A stretch of DNA of 17,396 nucleotides from CAJWGI01 sp036011785. GTDB taxonomy: Bacteria > Chloroflexota > Anaerolineae > Anaerolineales > UBA11657. Under the pieces are notes generated by a model that worked only from the letters and a program-made list of their open reading frames with translations, was not told the DNA's origin and did not search any database. Below, one piece after another: positions 1 through 7,030 of this stretch; the first letter of the stretch is position 1; every line of letters begins with the position of its first letter. Both the position numbers and the translations under genes were made by a program. The stretch is from assembly GCA_036011785.1 (NCBI GenBank), contig DASCOB010000152.1:1-17396 (forward strand), given 5' to 3'.

Positions 1-745
1 CGCCCAGTGCTTCGGCGGCCCAGGCGTAAAGCAGCCCGATGATTAGTGTGAAGAGATACAGGCCCTGATTGATGTGCAGGCGGTCGACGCGATTGGCGAG
101 CCGCGGTAGCAGCCACATTCCGATGGCGATGCTGGTCGCAAAATACCCCACCATTTGCAGCAAAACTTGCAGCACCTCTCCAACTCCGGCAACGCCAATA
201 TCTCCGGTTAGTGCGGTGAAAACGGAGAGCGCCAGCAAGACGAGCACATCGTCAAAGACGGCCGCGCCCAGCATGGCTACTCCCACGCGGCTGCGCAGCA
301 GACCCAGCTCCATCAGCGTCTGCGCCGAGATACTCACGCTGGTGGCGGCCAGAATCAGGCCGACAAACATCGCCTGACGGGTGGAGAGCCCGAAGAGAAT
401 ACATACGCCCCATCCCATCAGCACCGGAGTGGCCACTCCCAGCGTCCCTGCCAGAGCGGCGACCTTGCTCGATTTGGCTAACTCGTGTATGTGTAGTTCT
501 AGCCCGGCGAGCAGCATAAGCAGGATGACGCCGAACTCGGCTAGGTGCCCGATAAACTCGCCCAGATGCCCGTCACTGAACACGCCCCAGTGCAGCATGT
601 TCAGCACGGTGGGACCCAGTACAAGCCCGGCGAGCAGCTCACCGAGCACTGCCGGTTGCTTCCAGCGCGTGCTGATGTAGCCGCCGGTTTTTGCGCCCAC
701 GATTATGATAATCAGCGCCAGCACGAATTGCAGGAAGTTGGTCAT
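1..745 (-). CDS. CPA2-type cation:proton antiporter, N-terminal part (cut by window edge)
   Basis: Integral membrane exchanger that would swap protons for Na+ or K+ across the inner membrane. The gene starts at ATG 743-745 and remains open to base 1, giving 248 residues of a family usually near 390 or longer. I read it directly from the complement. It begins MTNFLQFVLA, followed by a run of hydrophobic helices. Family landmarks are PAVLGELLAGLVLGP (about 31-45), GLILAATSVSIS (129-140) and GAAVFDD (160-166). The adjacent Asp165-Asp166 pair fits the ion-binding site of electrogenic Na+/H+ antiporters of this superfamily. A GGGGA ribosome-binding sequence lies about 4 nt upstream. It lies 47 bp downstream of a small membrane-protein gene on the same strand and has its own candidate -10 box. 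Substrate ion and any C-terminal regulatory domain cannot be judged from this fragment. Confidence 0.88.
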   Translation of the reverse strand, partial: MTNFLQFVLALIIIIVGAKTGGYISTRWKQPAVLGELLAGLVLGPTVLNMLHWGVFSDGHLGEFIGHLAEFGVILLMLLAGLELHIHELAKSSKVAALAGTLGVATPVLMGWGVCILFGLSTRQAMFVGLILAATSVSISAQTLMELGLLRSRVGVAMLGAAVFDDVLVLLALSVFTALTGDIGVAGVGEVLQVLLQMVGYFATSIAIGMWLLPRLANRVDRLHINQGLYLFTLIIGLLYAWAAEALG

Positions 746-772
746 GATTCCCCGCCGGGAGCGGTCGCGCTT

Positions 773-778
773 ATTATA
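773..778 (-). promoter_or_regulatory. Candidate -10 box for the antiporter gene
   Basis: On the minus strand this is a perfect TATAAT. It would start transcription near 766, leaving a leader of about 21 nt that contains the GGGGA ribosome-binding sequence. No convincing -35 box lies 16-18 bp upstream, so it may be weak, activator-dependent, or chance. Confidence 0.4.
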
Positions 779-792
779 CCGACAGTTGCTCG

Positions 793-1431
793 CTACGGGC
801 GCGGGCGTTTCCAGAAATAGAAGGCTAGTAGTGGCATGCCAATCAGGAACGGCAGCAGCCGCAACGGCTCCAGTGCCGGAAACGCAAAACCGGCGACGCC
901 TACGAGCGGGAAAGAAAGCAGCAGTACAAAGATGATCCACCCTAGTCCGGATTTACGTGGGAAGGCTAGGGCGAAGGCGAGCACGCCGGCAAACGCCGTC
1001 ATCCATTTCAGGTTGGCGAGAATGTATATCAACGGAAGGTCTGGCTCAGTGAGCGGCACTCCGCTTTGCGCAAGCAGCGCATATGTGATGAAGAAGGCAT
1101 TTTCGACGGCATCGAGTGAGGCGGCGAGCAAACTGGCGTTCAAACCGAGCAGGGCGAGTGGGCGGCTCTGCGGAGCGGTGACTGCGTGCAGCCCGATGAA
1201 AACAATCGCATAGCCGAGAATAAAGAGCGAGTCGCCGGCGAATGCGCGCAGCACCTGCCGCGGATAAAGGTTGGTGGCGCGCACGAACTCGGAAACCGGG
1301 CCTGATGGCGTGCTTGGCTGCACCTGAATGGAGGCGTCCGGGAAGAACGCGTTCAGCAGAATGATTATCAGGCCGATGAATGCCAGCAGGGCCGCCGCTG
1401 CCGCGGCGCGCATGGTGGTTTCGGTGTGCAT
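793..1431 (-). CDS. Six-helix membrane protein of unknown function
   Basis: I do not recognise the family. From ATG 1429-1431 the product has 212 residues, with hydrophobic segments at about 8-30, 67-85, 92-121, 137-157, 163-184 and 189-207. A polar, presumably extracytoplasmic loop (about 31-66) separates helices 1 and 2. Helix 3 carries the only buried charged cluster, SLDAVENAFF (105-114), which could be functional. The last residues (FWKRPRP) are positively charged, suggesting a cytoplasmic C terminus. The frame is open up to 1530, but extending upstream would add a low-complexity soluble stretch and run through the promoter, so I prefer 1431. ATG at 1413 is an alternative. No clear ribosome-binding site precedes either start. 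It lies upstream of the antiporter on the same strand, so a shared role in ion or membrane homeostasis is possible but unproven. Confidence 0.68.
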   Translation of the reverse strand: MHTETTMRAAAAAALLAFIGLIIILLNAFFPDASIQVQPSTPSGPVSEFVRATNLYPRQVLRAFAGDSLFILGYAIVFIGLHAVTAPQSRPLALLGLNASLLAASLDAVENAFFITYALLAQSGVPLTEPDLPLIYILANLKWMTAFAGVLAFALAFPRKSGLGWIIFVLLLSFPLVGVAGFAFPALEPLRLLPFLIGMPLLAFYFWKRPRP

Positions 1432-1454
1432 CAGGGTTGCTGCCCGGGGCAGCC

Positions 1455-1494
1455 GGTTGCATGGATTATAATGTGGAACAGCCTCCATGCAACC
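1455..1494. repeat. Perfect 10-bp inverted repeat spanning the promoter (operator-like)
   Basis: GGTTGCATGG at 1455-1464 and its exact reverse complement CCATGCAACC at 1485-1494 are separated by 20 bp. The two half-site centres are 30 bp apart, close to three helical turns. One arm contains the -35 hexamer and the other covers the expected transcription start of the minus-strand promoter. This is the geometry expected for a repressor operator. I do not recognise the regulator family. Confidence 0.55.
1465..1492 (-). promoter_or_regulatory. Sigma70-type promoter for the six-helix membrane protein
   Basis: Read on the minus strand, TTGCAT (complement of 1487-1492) is followed after 16 bp by a perfect TATAAT (complement of 1465-1470). 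Transcription would start near 1458, about 27 nt before the chosen ATG at 1431. The plus strand also reads TATAAT at 1467-1472, but has no matching -35 box. Confidence 0.6.
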
Positions 1495-1564
1495 CGCGCT
1501 GCCCGCTGAAGCTCTGGTCCTCGTCACCATTTTGCCAGACCCGCGTGATTAGGAAATCGCGCGG

Positions 1565-1885
1565 GTGATGAGCTGGTATCGTATGCCCTATCGTCGTGCG
1601 CCCAAAACAATCGACGTGGAATACCTGGCCTTTTATCAGACGGTGCGATTCGGCGCGGAAAAATGGGCCATCCACTACGTTGCCCCGGTGCTGGGTCACG
1701 AGCTGACCACCCGCGCGGAACTGTTGTGGGATGAACCCGACCATCCCCGCGCCGGCTGGACCGAGCTGCACCTGCCGGAAAACACGCTGCGCGAACAACC
1801 CGAATCCGTCCTGAGCACAATCATGCAGGCAGTGGGAAATCTGGGCGGCGCACGGGACGAACCGACTGCGCTCGAAAAGAGATGA
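1565..1885 (+). CDS. Uncharacterised 106-residue protein coupled to dihydropyrimidinase
   Basis: I do not recognise this family. The frame opens with GTG 1565 followed at once by ATG 1568. AGGA at 1551-1554 lies 10 nt before the GTG and 13 nt before the ATG. The product is soluble, without a signal peptide or membrane segment. It is rich in aromatic residues (Trp, Tyr, His), for example VRFGAEKWAIHYVAPVLGHE in the middle and WDEPDHPRAGWTELHL towards the C-terminal half. Third codon positions are mostly G or C, like the neighbouring genes, which supports real coding. Its TGA (1883-1885) overlaps the ATG of the dihydropyrimidinase gene in an ATGA junction, implying translational coupling and perhaps a shared pathway. 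The fold could be a small alpha/beta domain, but no catalytic motif is evident. Confidence 0.65.
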   Translation: MMSWYRMPYRRAPKTIDVEYLAFYQTVRFGAEKWAIHYVAPVLGHELTTRAELLWDEPDHPRAGWTELHLPENTLREQPESVLSTIMQAVGNLGGARDEPTALEKR

Positions 1886-3303
1886 ACCTCCTCTTCCGCA
1901 ACGCCAACATCATTACCCATTCCGAGACACGCCGGTGCGACCTGCTGGTGGAGGGCGAGATAATCGCCGCAATCGGGCAAGAATTGCCGGCGGCGGACGC
2001 CGAGGTGGTGGATTGCAGCGGCCTGAACTTGCTTCCGGGTGGGGTCGAGCCGCACGCCCATCTCGCGCTCCCGATGTTCGGCACGGTCAGCTCTGACGAC
2101 CATTATAGCGGCCACCGTGCCGCCGCTTTTGGCGGAACGACAACAGTTCTGGATTTCACGGCTCAGTCCCGGGGCGGTTCGCTTCAAGAGAGCATCGAGG
2201 CGTGGCATGCCAAGGCGCAGAGACTGGCTGCCGTGGATTATTCCTTCCATGTCAACGTGACTGATTTCAATCCCTCCGTGGCGGCCGAGATTTCCCGGCT
2301 GCCCGCGCAGGGGTTGACCTCGCTCAAGGTGTTCACCGCATATAACGGCCGCTTGCGCATCGCCGATGAGGAAATCTTGCAGGTGCTGCGCATTGCGCGT
2401 GAGAACGGCATGCTTGTGCTATTACACGCGGAGGATGGCGACGAGATTGAGACGTTGGTGAGCAACGCGCTCGCGGCCGGGCACGAAGAGCCAATCTGGC
2501 ACGCCCGCACCCGTCCGGCGCGGGGGGAGGTCGTGGCCGGGCAGCGCGCAATCGCGCTGGCCAGCGATGCGGAAGCGCCGCTTTATGTCGTCCATGTGAC
2601 CACGGCGGGGTTGGTGGAGCGGCTGCGACGCGCGCGCACGCGCGGCGTCCCGGTCATGGGCGAGACCTGCCCGCAGTACCTGTTTTTCACGGAAGACCAT
2701 CTGATGCGGCCCGACGGCGCAAAGTGGGTGTGTTCGCCACCCTTGCGCACCGCTGCCGATAACGCGGCGCTCTGGCAGGCGCTTGCGGATGGGAGCATTC
2801 AGACGGTCGGCACAGACCATTGCCCGTTCTTTTTCGATGGAACCACGCCAATCGATTATGAGGGCCGACCGGTGGCCATTGCGGGAAAGGAATTGGGGCA
2901 GAGCGATTTCACGCTCATCCCCAACGGGCTGCCCGGTATCGAGCACCGCCTGCCGCTGCTGTGGACTTTCGGGGTGGGCGCGGGGCGTTTCTCCGCCGAG
3001 CGCTTTGTGGAGCTGACGGCCGCAAATCCGGCAAAAACTCTCGGCCTCTATCCGCGCAAAGGGGCGTTACTTCCCGGCTCAGATGCAGATATTGCACTGT
3101 GGGACCCTGCCAAGCAGCACGCCCTCAGCGTACGCAGCGCGCACATGCGCACCGATTACGACCTATGGGAGGGCGTGGAGTTGACCGGCTTTCCGGAAAA
3201 GATTTATCTGCGCGGACGGCTGCTGGTGGATGGTGAGCGCTGGCTGGGCGGCGCGGGCGGCGGCCAATTCCTACGCAGGCGAGCGGGCGTGCCTGTGCTG
3301 TGA
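1882..3303 (+). CDS. Dihydropyrimidinase / D-hydantoinase family amidohydrolase
   Basis: Binuclear-metal cyclic amidohydrolase that opens 5,6-dihydrouracil, dihydrothymine or 5-substituted hydantoins to N-carbamoyl amino acids. It has 473 residues, about the usual length. Metal ligands are all present: His58 and His60 in the PHAH motif, Lys149 in SLKVFTAYNG (the lysine carboxylated in this family), His182 in LLHAEDGD, His238 in YVVHVTTAG and Asp312 in GTDHCPFFF. Tyr154, which stabilises the substrate in characterised hydantoinases, is also there. The metal ligands and the SDD stretch after the first motif favour dihydropyrimidinase over dihydroorotase or allantoinase. Its ATG overlaps the stop of the preceding small gene. 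No dihydropyrimidine dehydrogenase or beta-ureidopropionase gene is visible nearby, so the natural substrate is uncertain. Sequence after about residue 455 is Gly/Arg-rich and probably disordered. Confidence 0.92.
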   Translation: MNLLFRNANIITHSETRRCDLLVEGEIIAAIGQELPAADAEVVDCSGLNLLPGGVEPHAHLALPMFGTVSSDDHYSGHRAAAFGGTTTVLDFTAQSRGGSLQESIEAWHAKAQRLAAVDYSFHVNVTDFNPSVAAEISRLPAQGLTSLKVFTAYNGRLRIADEEILQVLRIARENGMLVLLHAEDGDEIETLVSNALAAGHEEPIWHARTRPARGEVVAGQRAIALASDAEAPLYVVHVTTAGLVERLRRARTRGVPVMGETCPQYLFFTEDHLMRPDGAKWVCSPPLRTAADNAALWQALADGSIQTVGTDHCPFFFDGTTPIDYEGRPVAIAGKELGQSDFTLIPNGLPGIEHRLPLLWTFGVGAGRFSAERFVELTAANPAKTLGLYPRKGALLPGSDADIALWDPAKQHALSVRSAHMRTDYDLWEGVELTGFPEKIYLRGRLLVDGERWLGGAGGGQFLRRRAGVPVL

Positions 3304-3319
3304 AACCGGGCCGGCGACG

Positions 3320-4864
3320 CTATTCCCATTCTATCGTACTAGGTGGTTTACTGCTGATGTCGTAGACCACGCGATTGACTCCGCGCACTTCGTTGATGAT
3401 GCGGTTGGAGATTCGCGCCAGCTTTTCATGCGGGAGTCGCGCCCAATCCGCCGTCATGAAATCATCGGTGGTGACTGCGCGCAACGCTACTACTTGTTCA
3501 TATGTGCGCGCATCTCCCATTACCCCCACCGACTTCACCGGCAGCAGCACGGCGAAAGCCTGCGCAGTTTCGCCGCGCAACATGTCCGCCGCGGCGAGTT
3601 CTGATTGCATGATGCTGTCGGCGAGGCGGAGCCGCTCCAACCGTTCCCATGTTACCTCGCCTAGGCAGCGGATTGCAAGCCCTGGGCCGGGAAAGGGATG
3701 CCGCCAGACCATGGCCTCGGGCAGCCCGAGCTCCGCACCCACCGCGCGCACCTCGTCCTTGAACATGAAGCGTAGCGGCTCGATAAGGGTGAAAGGCAAC
3801 TCATCCGGCAGCCCACCCACATTGTGGTGCGTTTTTATTTTGGCTGCCTGCTGGCGGCCTTTTCCGCTGCTTTCAACTACGTCTGGATAGATGGTCCCCT
3901 GTACTAGGTATTCAGCTGAACTTCCTAGCCGCCGCGCTTCACGCTCAAAGAGCTGCATGAACTCCTCGCCGATTGCCTTTCGCTTTACTTCCGGGTCAGT
4001 CACGCCTGAAAGCACAGTCATGAAATCCTCCACCGCGTTGATGGCTTCCAAGCGCACCTGTAGATGCTCCTGAAAAGTGCTTACCACCTGTTCGGTTTCC
4101 CCGGCACGCATCAGGCCGGTGTCCACGTAGAAACAGGTCAGCCGGTCGCCGATGGCGCGATGAACTAGTGCGGTGGCCACTGTCGAATCCACGCCTCCGC
4201 TCACGGCTGAAATCACCTCAGCCTCCCCCACCTGAGCGCGGATGCGCTTGACTGCGTTCGCCACCATGAAGCCGGGCGTCCATTCACGACGTACGTGCGC
4301 ATGGCGTAGAAAGTGTTCCAGAATCTCGCTGCCGTGCTCGGTGTGATGTACCTCCGGGTGGAATTGAAATCCGAAAATGCCGCGTTCTGGATTCTCAATT
4401 GCGGCAATGGGGCAATTTTCGCTACTGGCGGTGACCGAGAAATTGGCCGGGGCTGCGGCCACCAGATCTCCGTGGCTCATCCACGCATGGAAGGTTTTTC
4501 CCGCAAGGTGGTCCGGCAGCAGGCTCGATTCTGGGCGGCAGCGCAGCCGGCTGCGACCATATTCATGTTCGGCTGCCGGTTTGACCTCGCCGCCCAGCGC
4601 GCGGGAGAGCAGCTGCATCCCGTAGCAAATTCCTAACACAGGTACGCCGGCTTCCAGAACATACGGCGGCAGCTGTGGGGCGCCGGCCGCATACACACTA
4701 CTTGGCCCGCCGGAGAGAATCAGCGCCTTCGGTTTCAAGTCAAGCACAACGTTGGCGGTAGTATCGAATGGAAACAACTCGCAATACGCATGTGCCTCCC
4801 GCACCCGTCGGGCAATGAGCTGTGAGTATTGCGAGCCGAAGTCGATGATGGCGACTGAATCCAT
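3320..4864 (-). CDS. guaA: GMP synthase (glutamine-hydrolysing)
   Basis: Converts XMP to GMP using ATP and glutamine, the last step of guanine nucleotide synthesis. The product has 514 residues, normal for the fused enzyme. The N-terminal class I glutamine amidotransferase domain (about 1-190) has nucleophile Cys80 in LGICYGMQ and the His169/Glu171 pair in QFHPEV. The ATP pyrophosphatase domain follows with the P-loop SGGVDS (222-227). The C-terminal dimerisation domain ends in the family-typical TIEWE. ATG 4862-4864 lies 17 bp after the xpt stop, so the two genes should be co-transcribed. Its ribosome-binding site is weak, suggesting coupling to xpt translation. Its 3' end faces the hydantoinase gene with a 16-bp gap. 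Confidence 0.97.
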   Translation of the reverse strand: MDSVAIIDFGSQYSQLIARRVREAHAYCELFPFDTTANVVLDLKPKALILSGGPSSVYAAGAPQLPPYVLEAGVPVLGICYGMQLLSRALGGEVKPAAEHEYGRSRLRCRPESSLLPDHLAGKTFHAWMSHGDLVAAAPANFSVTASSENCPIAAIENPERGIFGFQFHPEVHHTEHGSEILEHFLRHAHVRREWTPGFMVANAVKRIRAQVGEAEVISAVSGGVDSTVATALVHRAIGDRLTCFYVDTGLMRAGETEQVVSTFQEHLQVRLEAINAVEDFMTVLSGVTDPEVKRKAIGEEFMQLFEREARRLGSSAEYLVQGTIYPDVVESSGKGRQQAAKIKTHHNVGGLPDELPFTLIEPLRFMFKDEVRAVGAELGLPEAMVWRHPFPGPGLAIRCLGEVTWERLERLRLADSIMQSELAAADMLRGETAQAFAVLLPVKSVGVMGDARTYEQVVALRAVTTDDFMTADWARLPHEKLARISNRIINEVRGVNRVVYDISSKPPSTIEWE

Positions 4865-4881
4865 GAGTGCGCGCAGGGGCG

Positions 4882-5454
4882 CTATTCGGCGAAAACGATT
4901 CTCCCGTTGCTCATGTCTGAGATGGCGGCGAGTGATTCGACTGGCACGTTCAGCTCTGCCAGCACCTCGCGCCCGCCCTCGAAGGTTTTCTCCACCAGCG
5001 TGCCGATGCCGACGACGGTCGCTCCGGCGACGCCGGCGAGGCGCGCCAACCCGAGGATGGTTTGCCCGGAGGCAAGAAAATCATCGATGATTAGCACGCG
5101 TTCTCTGTTGCGCAGGAATTCAGGCGAGACAATCAACTCGACCGTGCGCCCTTTTGTGTGGGATGGCGCCAGCGTGAGAAAGACCTGATCGGGCATGGTA
5201 ACCGGCTTGTGCTTGCGCGCGTACACTACGGGCAGGCCCAGATGCTTCGCGGTCATCACCGCGGGCGCGATGCCGGAGATTTCGGCGGTGAGCACTTTGC
5301 TGGCGTCCACTTCCGCGAAACGCGCGGCAAGTTCGCGGCCACAGGCCTCCATCAGGGATGGATCGACCTGGTGATTAATGAAGCCATCTACCTTCAGGAT
5401 GCCGCCGCCCAGGTTATGTCCCTCGCTGTGAATGCGATCTTTGAGTACGCGCAT
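4882..5454 (-). CDS. xpt: Xanthine phosphoribosyltransferase
   Basis: Transfers phosphoribose from PRPP to xanthine, giving XMP, which the adjacent GMP synthase converts to GMP. The two genes therefore form a two-step salvage route. The product has 190 residues, the usual length of the Bacillus-type enzyme (about 190-194). Landmarks are LKVDGFINHQVDP (20-32), SGIAPAVMTA (60-69), YARKHKP (78-84) and the PRPP-binding loop VLIIDDFLASGQT (120-132). The start at ATG 5452-5454 is fixed by a strong AAGGAGG ribosome-binding site a few bases upstream. The frame stays open upstream to 5517, but that part would cross the putative promoter. No purine riboswitch fits in the short leader. Confidence 0.95.
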   Translation of the reverse strand: MRVLKDRIHSEGHNLGGGILKVDGFINHQVDPSLMEACGRELAARFAEVDASKVLTAEISGIAPAVMTAKHLGLPVVYARKHKPVTMPDQVFLTLAPSHTKGRTVELIVSPEFLRNRERVLIIDDFLASGQTILGLARLAGVAGATVVGIGTLVEKTFEGGREVLAELNVPVESLAAISDMSNGRIVFAE

Positions 5455-5483
5455 GGACTCCTCCTTAGCCGGAGATGGCGCTG

Positions 5484-5489
5484 ATTGTA
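5484..5489 (-). promoter_or_regulatory. Candidate -10 box for xpt-guaA
   Basis: The minus strand reads TACAAT. Transcription from here would give a leader of about 24 nt containing the AAGGAGG site of xpt. The -35 region is poor, so the call is tentative. It diverges from the strong infC promoter about 60 bp away. Confidence 0.35.
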
Positions 5490-5546
5490 CACCACACACC
5501 CGACCTGTTGGTTGCATCCGGCGTGGTGTCAGAGCGCGAATTGCGA

Positions 5547-5575
5547 TTGACGGGTTTTTCTGACTATGGTATTAT
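5547..5575 (+). promoter_or_regulatory. Strong sigma70-type promoter for infC-rpmI-rplT
   Basis: TTGACG (5547-5552), a 17-bp spacer, then TATTAT (5570-5575), with an extended -10 TG one base before it. Transcription should start near 5582 and leave a leader of about 84 nt before infC. Confidence 0.8.
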
Positions 5576-5584
5576 CCCCACTCT

Positions 5585-5609
5585 GCTCCGAGCCGTTGTG
5601 ACGCGGAGC
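5585..5609 (+). promoter_or_regulatory. Hairpin in the infC leader
   Basis: GCTCCG (5585-5590) pairs exactly with CGGAGC (5604-5609) at the very 5' end of the predicted infC transcript. It could stabilise the RNA or take part in L20 or IF3 autoregulation. No resemblance to a specific known leader was established. Confidence 0.35.
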
Positions 5610-5665
5610 GTGGAGGACGGCGTGCCGAGAATCTTGTATCACCGGTACATGAGAGGGGTAGCACA

Positions 5666-6229
5666 ATAGCGAGACGACGAAGGCGATACATAAGGCCCTC
5701 GCGGAACAAGCTGCCGGTATTCCGAATCAACGGGAAAATCACCGCTGAGGAGGTGCAGCTGATTGACCCAAGCGGCACCAATAGAGGCGCAATCCCCGTT
5801 TCCGAGGCGCTGGCTATAGCCGAGGGGGCCGATCTGGATTTAGTGGAGGTCTCTCCGAATACCTCGCCCCCTGTGTGCAGGGTGCTGAATTACGGTAAGT
5901 TTCTCTACGAGCGCTCAAAGAAGGAAAAAGAGGCGCGCAGGGCGCAGAAAAAGATTGATATTAAAGAAATCCGCCTGCGGCCAAAGACGACCAAACACCA
6001 TCGCTCGTTCAAAGTTCGTGATGCGCGCCGGTGGCTTGAGACCGGAATGAAGGTGCGGGTACGAATTCGCTTCCGGGGGCGAGAGATTACGCTCCCCGAT
6101 GTGGCCCGAGAAGACATGGACGAGATTTGTGCCGAACTTTCCGATGTCGGCCATGTCGAGGCCGCACCAAGCATGGAGGGGCGTACAATGTTGATGATCC
6201 TTGCGCCGGGCGTGGAGAAAGGCTCCTGA
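5666..6229 (+). CDS. infC: Translation initiation factor IF-3 (AUA start)
   Basis: IF3 binds the 30S subunit, prevents premature 50S joining and checks the start codon and initiator tRNA. The product has 187 residues, with the N-terminal domain (about 15-85, including FRINGKITAEEVQLIDPSG), a lysine/arginine-rich linker (KKEKEARRAQKK) and the C-terminal domain (IKEIRLRPKT onward). Starting at GTG 5753 would delete the first beta-strand of the N-terminal domain, so that start is wrong. No ATG, GTG or TTG that fits lies in frame between the promoter and the conserved N terminus. ATA at 5666-5668 is placed 7 nt after a good GAGAGGGG ribosome-binding site. IF3 genes are known for AUU/AUA/AUC starts that allow autorepression. 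It is first in the infC-rpmI-rplT operon. Confidence 0.93.
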   Translation: MARRRRRYIRPSRNKLPVFRINGKITAEEVQLIDPSGTNRGAIPVSEALAIAEGADLDLVEVSPNTSPPVCRVLNYGKFLYERSKKEKEARRAQKKIDIKEIRLRPKTTKHHRSFKVRDARRWLETGMKVRVRIRFRGREITLPDVAREDMDEICAELSDVGHVEAAPSMEGRTMLMILAPGVEKGS

Positions 6230-6305
6230 CCACGGCGAAAAGCAAGCGGCCATGGCCGGGTGTCCGGAACGTGAATCCGGGCGCAGTCGTAATTGGAGAA
6301 TAAGA

Positions 6306-6557
6306 ATGGCAAGAAAAAAGACGCGCGGGAAATACAAGTTGAAAACCCATCGCGCGACCGCGAAACGCTTCAAAATCACCGGCTCTGGAAAGCTGGTGCG
6401 CACGAAGATTGGGAAGGGGCATCTGCGGCGCAACACCTCCAAGCGCACCAAAGCGCTCTTCTCAAAGATGGTCGAGGTGGAATCTTCCGGGCTCAAGAAG
6501 CGCGTGCGGCGGCTGGCCCCTTACCTGCGGCGCTACAAATACAATCCGCCTTCCTAG
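6306..6557 (+). CDS. rpmI: Large-subunit ribosomal protein bL35, slightly extended
   Basis: Small basic 50S protein. The core is recognisable in KLKTHRATAKRFKITGSGK and the following LVRTKIGKGHL..TSKRTK, ending in KKRVRRLAPY. At 83 residues it is longer than the usual 64-66, with a few extra N-terminal residues (MARKKTRGKY) and a basic tail ending RRYKYNPPS. The start ATG 6306 follows GGAG at 6294-6297 with 8 nt spacing. The 76-bp gap after infC contains GC-rich inverted repeats (for example GGCCATGGCC near 6248-6257) that might serve L20 autoregulation, as known for this operon in E. coli. That link is inference. Confidence 0.95.
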   Translation: MARKKTRGKYKLKTHRATAKRFKITGSGKLVRTKIGKGHLRRNTSKRTKALFSKMVEVESSGLKKRVRRLAPYLRRYKYNPPS

Positions 6558-6577
6558 GCGGTCGGGAGAGCAATAAT

Positions 6578-6928
6578 ATGACTCGCGTGAAGACCGGGCC
6601 GTACCGACGCCGGCGCCACCGAAAGATCGTCAAGAGGATGCAAGGGCAGTTTGGCACACGCCATCGTCTGTGGCGCCGCGCCAATGAGGCCATGCTGAAA
6701 AGCTACTGGTATGCGTACCGCGACCGTCGCGCCCGCAAGCGGGACATGCGGCGTCTGTGGATAATACGCATCAATGCGGCCGCACGGCACAATGGCACCA
6801 CTTACAGCTGCCTGATGGCTGGCCTGCGCAAGGCCGAGGTGGGCCTGAACCGCAAAATGCTGGCTGACCTAGCGGTGCGCGATCCGCGAGCTTTCGCCGC
6901 GGTGGCTGAGACGGCAAAAGCACAGTGA
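6578..6928 (+). CDS. rplT: Large-subunit ribosomal protein bL20
   Basis: 50S protein that binds 23S rRNA early in assembly and, in several bacteria, represses its own operon. It has 116 residues, as expected. Family landmarks are MTRVKTGPYRRRRHRKIVK at the N terminus, RANEAMLKSYWYAYRDRRARKR in the first half, and RINAAARHNGTTYSCLMAGL, then GLNRKMLADLAV. The start ATG 6578 follows GGGAG at 6564-6568 with 9 nt spacing. It begins 20 bp after rpmI and is the last gene of the operon, followed by a strong intrinsic terminator. Confidence 0.98.
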   Translation: MTRVKTGPYRRRRHRKIVKRMQGQFGTRHRLWRRANEAMLKSYWYAYRDRRARKRDMRRLWIIRINAAARHNGTTYSCLMAGLRKAEVGLNRKMLADLAVRDPRAFAAVAETAKAQ

Positions 6929-6954
6929 ATTCAGCGCATCTAATAGTTATGCGG

Positions 6955-6983
6955 CGCCCCCGGATGGGGGCGTTTTTTTTTTT
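6955..6983 (+). terminator. Intrinsic terminator after rplT
   Basis: CGCCCCC (6955-6961), loop GGAT, then GGGGGCG (6966-6972) gives a perfect 7-bp GC stem, immediately followed by eleven T residues (6973-6983). It cleanly ends the infC operon and insulates it from the rpsB promoter. Confidence 0.95.
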
Positions 6984-6995
6984 GCGCCGTGTGAC

Positions 6996-7024
6996 TTGCC
7001 GCTCTGCATGCGCTGTGGTAAGAT
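6996..7024 (+). promoter_or_regulatory. Promoter of the rpsB operon
   Basis: TTGCCG (6996-7001), a 17-bp spacer, then TAAGAT (7019-7024), with an extended -10 TG (TGGTAAGAT). It lies just after the rplT terminator. Transcription should start near 7031, about 173 nt before rpsB. Confidence 0.65.
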
Positions 7025-7030
7025 TGCGCT

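Noticed and set aside
1467..1472. Plus-strand TATAAT as promoter for the small gene at 1565
   Set aside because: The motif arises because ATTATAAT is self-complementary. The plus strand has no -35 box at 16-18 bp, while the minus strand does.
5455..5520. Possible purine riboswitch ahead of xpt-guaA
   Set aside because: xpt is a classic riboswitch target in Firmicutes, but the predicted leader is only about 24 nt, and I found no three-way-junction pattern in the upstream region.
5475..5669. 64-codon plus-strand frame before infC
   Set aside because: It spans the infC promoter and the divergent xpt promoter. Only its last few codons (from ATG 5649) lie near the infC ribosome-binding site, so it is best explained as leader sequence.
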